17,664 nucleotides of DNA. Origin: Acidobacteriaceae bacterium (lineage in GTDB: Bacteria; Acidobacteriota; Terriglobia; Terriglobales; Acidobacteriaceae). The notes beneath the pieces are model-generated. The model had not been told where the DNA came from. It did not search any database and saw only the letters and a list, made by a program, of their open reading frames with translations. The translations under genes were made by a program, and so were the position numbers. Of the stretch, positions 14,577 to 17,664 are shown one piece after another; the first letter of the stretch is position 1, and each line of letters opens with the position of its first letter. Location: contig PMOF01000085.1 of assembly GCA_003162495.1 (NCBI GenBank), forward strand, positions 2,613 through 20,276, in the 5' to 3' direction.

Positions 14577-16124
14577 CTAGCGCCAGTCGTCGCGCGCATT
14601 AGCCAGCCCCTGGTTCATAATCGCCTCGAACCCCGCTTGCTTCTTGATGAAAATCTCGGAGAACGCGCGATCCTGGCGCAGAAGCACGGCCTGCAGACGG
14701 ACCAGTTCCAGCAACGCCAGAAAGATGGCGATCAGCGCTTTCTCTGAGCGCGTGTGGCTCAGCAGGCGGCGCAGCGCAATGGGCTTGTCTTCCATGGTCA
14801 GGCGCCGCACCAGGAACTGGATCATCTGCCCGACAGTGGCGGTGTCTTCTTCCACGTCGATCACCGGGCGCGTCCGTGCCCGCTCCAGGATGTCGCGGAA
14901 GATGCGCACCAGGTCGTCGGTGTCCGCGGCGATCTCCGGCTCCGCGGCCACATCGTCCTGAAACTCGCGGGCTCCGGGATTGGACCACGTGGCGGCCTCG
15001 AGCATTTGTTTCTGCTGCAGCATCTGGGCAGCGTTTTTAAATCGCTCGTGCTCCAGCAGTCGCTCCACCAGCTCGCGGCGAGGATCGTCGGCCGCATCAT
15101 CGGGTCCGGCAGGCGCCCGCGGCAGCAGCATCTTCGACTTGATGTGGATCAGCAAGGAAGCTGTGTAGATGAACTCCCCGGCCACATCCACATCGCTGGC
15201 CTTCAGCTGATTCACATAAGCCAGGAACTCCGCCGTGATTTTGGCGATGGGGATATCGTAGATGTCGATATCCTGCCGGCGAATCAGGTCCAGCAGCAAG
15301 TCGAGCGGTCCGTCATACACCTGGCCGACGGAGATAGAAAAGGGAGATTCCTCGGCCTTGTCATCCGCCTGCTTTTGTTGCAAGATCGATTTGGCGCCCG
15401 AGGTCGGGTCGAGCCTCTGCGCTTGTTGCTGTTCCGGGGCGTAATGGTAAACCGGGGCGGATGCCGGCTGGACGATCCAAGCCTCAGCGAGCGGCTTTTT
15501 GGCGGCGGACGGCTCGGATGCTTCCTGGAGCACCAGCTCCTCTGCGACTTTGCGCACCGGGGTGGATGCCTGCTGGACGATCCGAGGTTCAACCAGAAGC
15601 TCCGCGGCGGCGGATGGCTCGGATGCCTTCACGAGAACCGTCTTCTTTGCGCCTTTGCGCACAGGCGCGGATGCCTGCAGGACGATCAAAGGCTTGGCAA
15701 GCGGACCAATGGCGGCCGCTTGCTCTGACGTTTTCTTGACGGCCGGCTTCTTTGCGGTCTTGCGCTTGGGCCGAGCAGCGGCTCCCGGAGCTGCCTCGAC
15801 CTTCGCAACAGCTACCAGCGAGGGTTTGCTGACAACCACACCCTTGGCGGGAAGCGTGTGCTCTGTTTTCGTCTCGGCGCCGCGGGCGGCATCGTGCTTA
15901 GCCATATCCGCCGCGGCAGCATGGCTGGCATCCGGATTGACTAACGGGGCGGTCCATGATGTGGATGGGTCGAATTTCAGAATCTCTTCGAGCCTTTGCC
16001 GGTAGCCGTCCACTTCAGCGGGCAGGAAACTCGGAGGCTGAGGGGTGCTGCCAAATTTCGAGCGAATCTCCCTCCATGCGGTGATGAGGGCTCTTCGCAA
16101 CAACGAAAATGTCAGGCTGGTCAT
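14577..16124 (-). CDS. scpA: Segregation and condensation protein A (kleisin) with long repetitive N-terminal extension
   Basis: ScpA is the kleisin that bridges SMC heads and binds ScpB. The conserved protein is the last 255 residues or so: FSISVGQVYDGPLDLLLDLIRRQDIDIYDIPIAKIT (from about residue 262), EFIYTASLLIHIKSKMLLPR, and the C-terminal winged helix ending in QDRAFSEIFIKKQAGFEAI. Before it come about 260 residues not typical of ScpA: a start with MTSLTFSLLRRALITAW, then a Lys/Ala/Pro-rich linker and 2.5 tandem 35-residue repeats. I chose ATG 16124 because the frame further upstream (to a GTG at 16427, overlapping trpS) reads like non-coding sequence; the Shine-Dalgarno is poor, and ATG 15905 is another option. 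A 10-codon frame (16153-16121) ends in an ATGA overlap with this start. It is transcribed after trpS. Confidence 0.85.
   Translation of the reverse strand: MTSLTFSLLRRALITAWREIRSKFGSTPQPPSFLPAEVDGYRQRLEEILKFDPSTSWTAPLVNPDASHAAAADMAKHDAARGAETKTEHTLPAKGVVVSKPSLVAVAKVEAAPGAAARPKRKTAKKPAVKKTSEQAAAIGPLAKPLIVLQASAPVRKGAKKTVLVKASEPSAAAELLVEPRIVQQASTPVRKVAEELVLQEASEPSAAKKPLAEAWIVQPASAPVYHYAPEQQQAQRLDPTSGAKSILQQKQADDKAEESPFSISVGQVYDGPLDLLLDLIRRQDIDIYDIPIAKITAEFLAYVNQLKASDVDVAGEFIYTASLLIHIKSKMLLPRAPAGPDDAADDPRRELVERLLEHERFKNAAQMLQQKQMLEAATWSNPGAREFQDDVAAEPEIAADTDDLVRIFRDILERARTRPVIDVEEDTATVGQMIQFLVRRLTMEDKPIALRRLLSHTRSEKALIAIFLALLELVRLQAVLLRQDRAFSEIFIKKQAGFEAIMNQGLANARDDWR
15450..15707 (-). repeat. 105-bp in-frame tandem repeat in scpA
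   Basis: About 2.5 copies with a period of exactly 105 bp (35 codons). On the plus strand the marker GACGATC recurs at 15471, 15576 and 15681. The encoded unit carries the shared pattern IV-x-Q-A-S-(A/T)-P-V-R-K and ends KASEPSAA or QEASEPSAA; the last copy is partial and diverged. It lies wholly in the linker before the conserved ScpA core. Confidence 0.85.
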
Positions 16125-16416
16125 CTGTGTTTGCTCTGAGGCTCTGTCCGCATCTAGGGCGCGGGAGAATCCTCCTCTCCAGTTGACATGGAACAGGTGC
16201 CGGAACGCAAGCCTTCCAACCGCTACCAAAGTGTCAAACCGCCGAACGAAATGGGGAGTGCGCGGGAAGGCTATTTTGTTGCCAGCCCAGGGACGCAGGG
16301 CTGTCGATTCGCCCCGCCAACCAAAATGGCTCGGCGTGGACCGGGGAATGAAAGAAAGCCGATCGGCCTCCAGCGGCTTCGGGACACAGTGAATGTGGTT
16401 CACCTGTCTGGTCCGG
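16125..16416. other. Region between trpS stop and chosen scpA start
   Basis: The 292 bp are open in the scpA frame but the translation (His-, Arg- and Phe-rich, no domain) looks non-coding. On the minus strand a consensus -35 TTGACA lies at 16232-16237 without a good -10. An AGAGGAGG Shine-Dalgarno-like sequence at 16171-16178 sits in a small GGAGA/TCTCC hairpin and has no start codon at normal distance; a 10-codon frame begins 17 nt after it. Confidence 0.45.
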
Positions 16417-17457
16417 TTAATTGCCACGTTCGCCTGCTGCGGTCATCCGCATCGCGGCGCGAACCTGTTGCATGGTTTCTTCGGCGCGAGCGCAAGCGCG
16501 GTCTGAACCCTCTTCGAGAATATCCCTCGCCTGCGCCTCAGAAAAGCTGGCGCGACGCGCCTGGATCGGTTCGAGAATCTGCACCAGCGCATCGGCGGCC
16601 CACCCCTTGCACTCGATGCAGCCAATGCCGGCCGTCCGGCAGCCTTCATAGACTTTGGCAAGCGTATCTGCACTGGAGAAGACCTTGTGCAGATCCCCCA
16701 CCGGGCATTTGTCGGGATCGCCTGGGTCGTTGCGCCGGATGCGTGCCGGGTCCGTGACCATCGTCTTGAGTTTCTGGCGCACCACCGGTTCGGGATCGGC
16801 CAGCAGGATGGTGTTGCCGTAGCTCTTCGACATTTTGCGGCCGTCGGTGCCGGGCAGTTTGGGAGATGGAGTCAGCAGCACCTTGGGCTCGGGGAGAACT
16901 TCGGCCCCGTCGAGTTTGTAGAAATGATTGAATCTTCGCGCCACTTCCCGCGTGAGTTCAACGTGCGCCGCTTGATCCTGACCCACAGGAACAAATTGCG
17001 GCTGGTAGATGAGAATGTCTGCTGCCTGAAGAAGCGGATAGCCCAAAAACCCGTAGGTGGTCAAGTCTCTGCCCACCAGGTTTTCTTGCTGCTCTTTGTA
17101 GCTGGGCACGCGTTCAAGCCAGCTCAGCGACGTGATCATTGACAACGCCAGAAACAGCTCGGAGTGCTGCGGCACCCAGCTCTGCAAGAAGAGCACGCTG
17201 CGCTCCGGGTCGAGCCCGGCAGCCAGGTAGTCCAGCATGACCTCCATGGTGTTGGGCGCAACTTGCGACGTATCCGCATAGTCGGTCGTCAGCGCGTGCC
17301 AGTCGGCGATGAAAAAATAGCACTCGTACTGACCATCGTTTTGCAGCTTGACCCAGTTGGCCAGGGCGCCCATGTAGTTTCCCAGGTGCAGCTTGCCCGT
17401 GGGGCGCATGCCGCTCAGCACGCGGGGCCGGGGCGATGAAGATAAAGCTTCAGGCAT
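16417..17457 (-). CDS. trpS: Tryptophanyl-tRNA synthetase
   Basis: This class I aminoacyl-tRNA synthetase (346 residues, normal length) joins tryptophan to tRNA-Trp. The Rossmann-fold signature is present as TGKLHLGNYMGA (HLGN at 24-27, the HIGH equivalent). The KMSKS loop is intact in DGRKMSKSYGN (208-212), and FLGYPLLQAADIL (137-149) and VPVGQDQAAHVELTREVARRFN (157-178) are typical of TrpRS. The C-terminal part includes the family's DPARIRRNDPGDPDKCPV region with a few extra cysteines (GIGCIECKGW). The Shine-Dalgarno is weak. It is the first gene of the minus-strand block, upstream of scpA, an order I expect in related acidobacterial genomes. Confidence 0.97.
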   Translation of the reverse strand: MPEALSSSPRPRVLSGMRPTGKLHLGNYMGALANWVKLQNDGQYECYFFIADWHALTTDYADTSQVAPNTMEVMLDYLAAGLDPERSVLFLQSWVPQHSELFLALSMITSLSWLERVPSYKEQQENLVGRDLTTYGFLGYPLLQAADILIYQPQFVPVGQDQAAHVELTREVARRFNHFYKLDGAEVLPEPKVLLTPSPKLPGTDGRKMSKSYGNTILLADPEPVVRQKLKTMVTDPARIRRNDPGDPDKCPVGDLHKVFSSADTLAKVYEGCRTAGIGCIECKGWAADALVQILEPIQARRASFSEAQARDILEEGSDRACARAEETMQQVRAAMRMTAAGERGN

Positions 17458-17493
17458 GTTTGCTGTCGATTCCGGAAAAGACTGTCTCGATTG

Positions 17494-17499
17494 ATTCTA
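17494..17499 (-). promoter_or_regulatory. Candidate -10 element of trpS
   Basis: TAGAAT on the minus strand lies 36 bp before the trpS ATG and differs by one base from consensus. No good -35 is seen at 16-18 bp. The same hexamer is proposed for the diguanylate cyclase promoter. Confidence 0.3.
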
Positions 17500-17562
17500 T
17501 CGGGTCATGCCGCGTCCATTGAACGCGCCTTGGCTTTTATCCCCGCCTGCGCAGTGGGTCTC

Positions 17563-17664
17563 TAGGAGCTTGTTGAAAAAATCTCGTTGGATGAAGAGTA
17601 CGGGCTTCAGCCAGTACATAAACCCGGATGAATGTGTAGGGCTTTAGCCCCTGAGGTTCAGATG
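17563..17664. repeat. Dispersed inverted-repeat element, copy B (cut by window edge)
   Basis: It begins TAGGAGCTTGTTGAA, a perfect match to the reverse complement of the right end of copy A, and runs through the shared palindromic core (GTACGGGCTTCAGCC, with one change that breaks the perfect palindrome) and GGGCTTTAGCCC. The right terminal repeat is beyond the window. It starts 106 bp upstream of the trpS start codon. Confidence 0.82.

Noticed and set aside
15450..15707. Regularly spaced repeats considered as a CRISPR array
   Set aside because: The period is 105 bp, similarity extends through the whole unit rather than being repeat plus unique spacer, and the frame is preserved.
14754..15728. 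324-codon plus-strand frame opposite scpA
   Set aside because: It is antisense to conserved ScpA core sequence; its repeats are only the complement of the scpA tandem repeat.

Overview
The window looks like a chromosomal segment of a GC-rich member of the Acidobacteriota, probably class Terriglobia. The basis is inference: a trpS-scpA-scpB-rluB order with long low-complexity extensions, Tat-exported Gfo/Idh/MocA and sugar isomerase-like proteins, a secreted GH30 enzyme beside a GH55-like beta-helix protein, and intergenic repeats built around short GGGCTTCAGCCC-type palindromes. No phage genes, transposase, rRNA or CRISPR array are visible.

Left part (1-4950), all on the minus strand: a GH55-like secreted beta-helix protein, cut by the window edge, lies just downstream of a secreted GH30 glycosidase. 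Together they suggest extracellular beta-glucan degradation. Upstream of them is a membrane-anchored CHASE3-like/GAF/GGDEF diguanylate cyclase, divergently oriented from the next block.

Middle (5228-9325), mostly plus strand: after a hairpin-rich leader comes a two-gene operon of a Tat-exported Gfo/Idh/MocA oxidoreductase and a Tat-exported xylose isomerase-like TIM-barrel protein, probably acting together on a sugar outside the cytoplasm. Then follow a small hypothetical gene, tRNA-Arg(CCG) with its terminator, a 62-codon minus-strand gene with a strong Shine-Dalgarno site, and a seven-helix membrane protein of unknown role.

Right part (9584-17457), all minus strand, read from right to left: trpS, scpA, an AbrB/MazE-like antitoxin and Doc-type toxin pair, scpB, rluB and msrA. 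ScpA and ScpB are the non-SMC subunits of condensin and RluB is a 23S rRNA pseudouridine synthase. The toxin-antitoxin pair has its own promoter/operator and sits between scpA and scpB. ScpA, ScpB and RluB all carry unusually large low-complexity additions, and in ScpA part of the addition is a 105-bp in-frame tandem repeat.

Two copies of an inverted-repeat-bounded element of about 130 bp flank this right-hand block: one between the membrane gene and msrA, touching the msrA stop codon, and one running off the right edge. The most interesting points are the repeat family, the toxin-antitoxin pair within the scp cluster, and the extensions of the three housekeeping proteins. I do not see a clearly new multi-gene defence or biosynthetic system.
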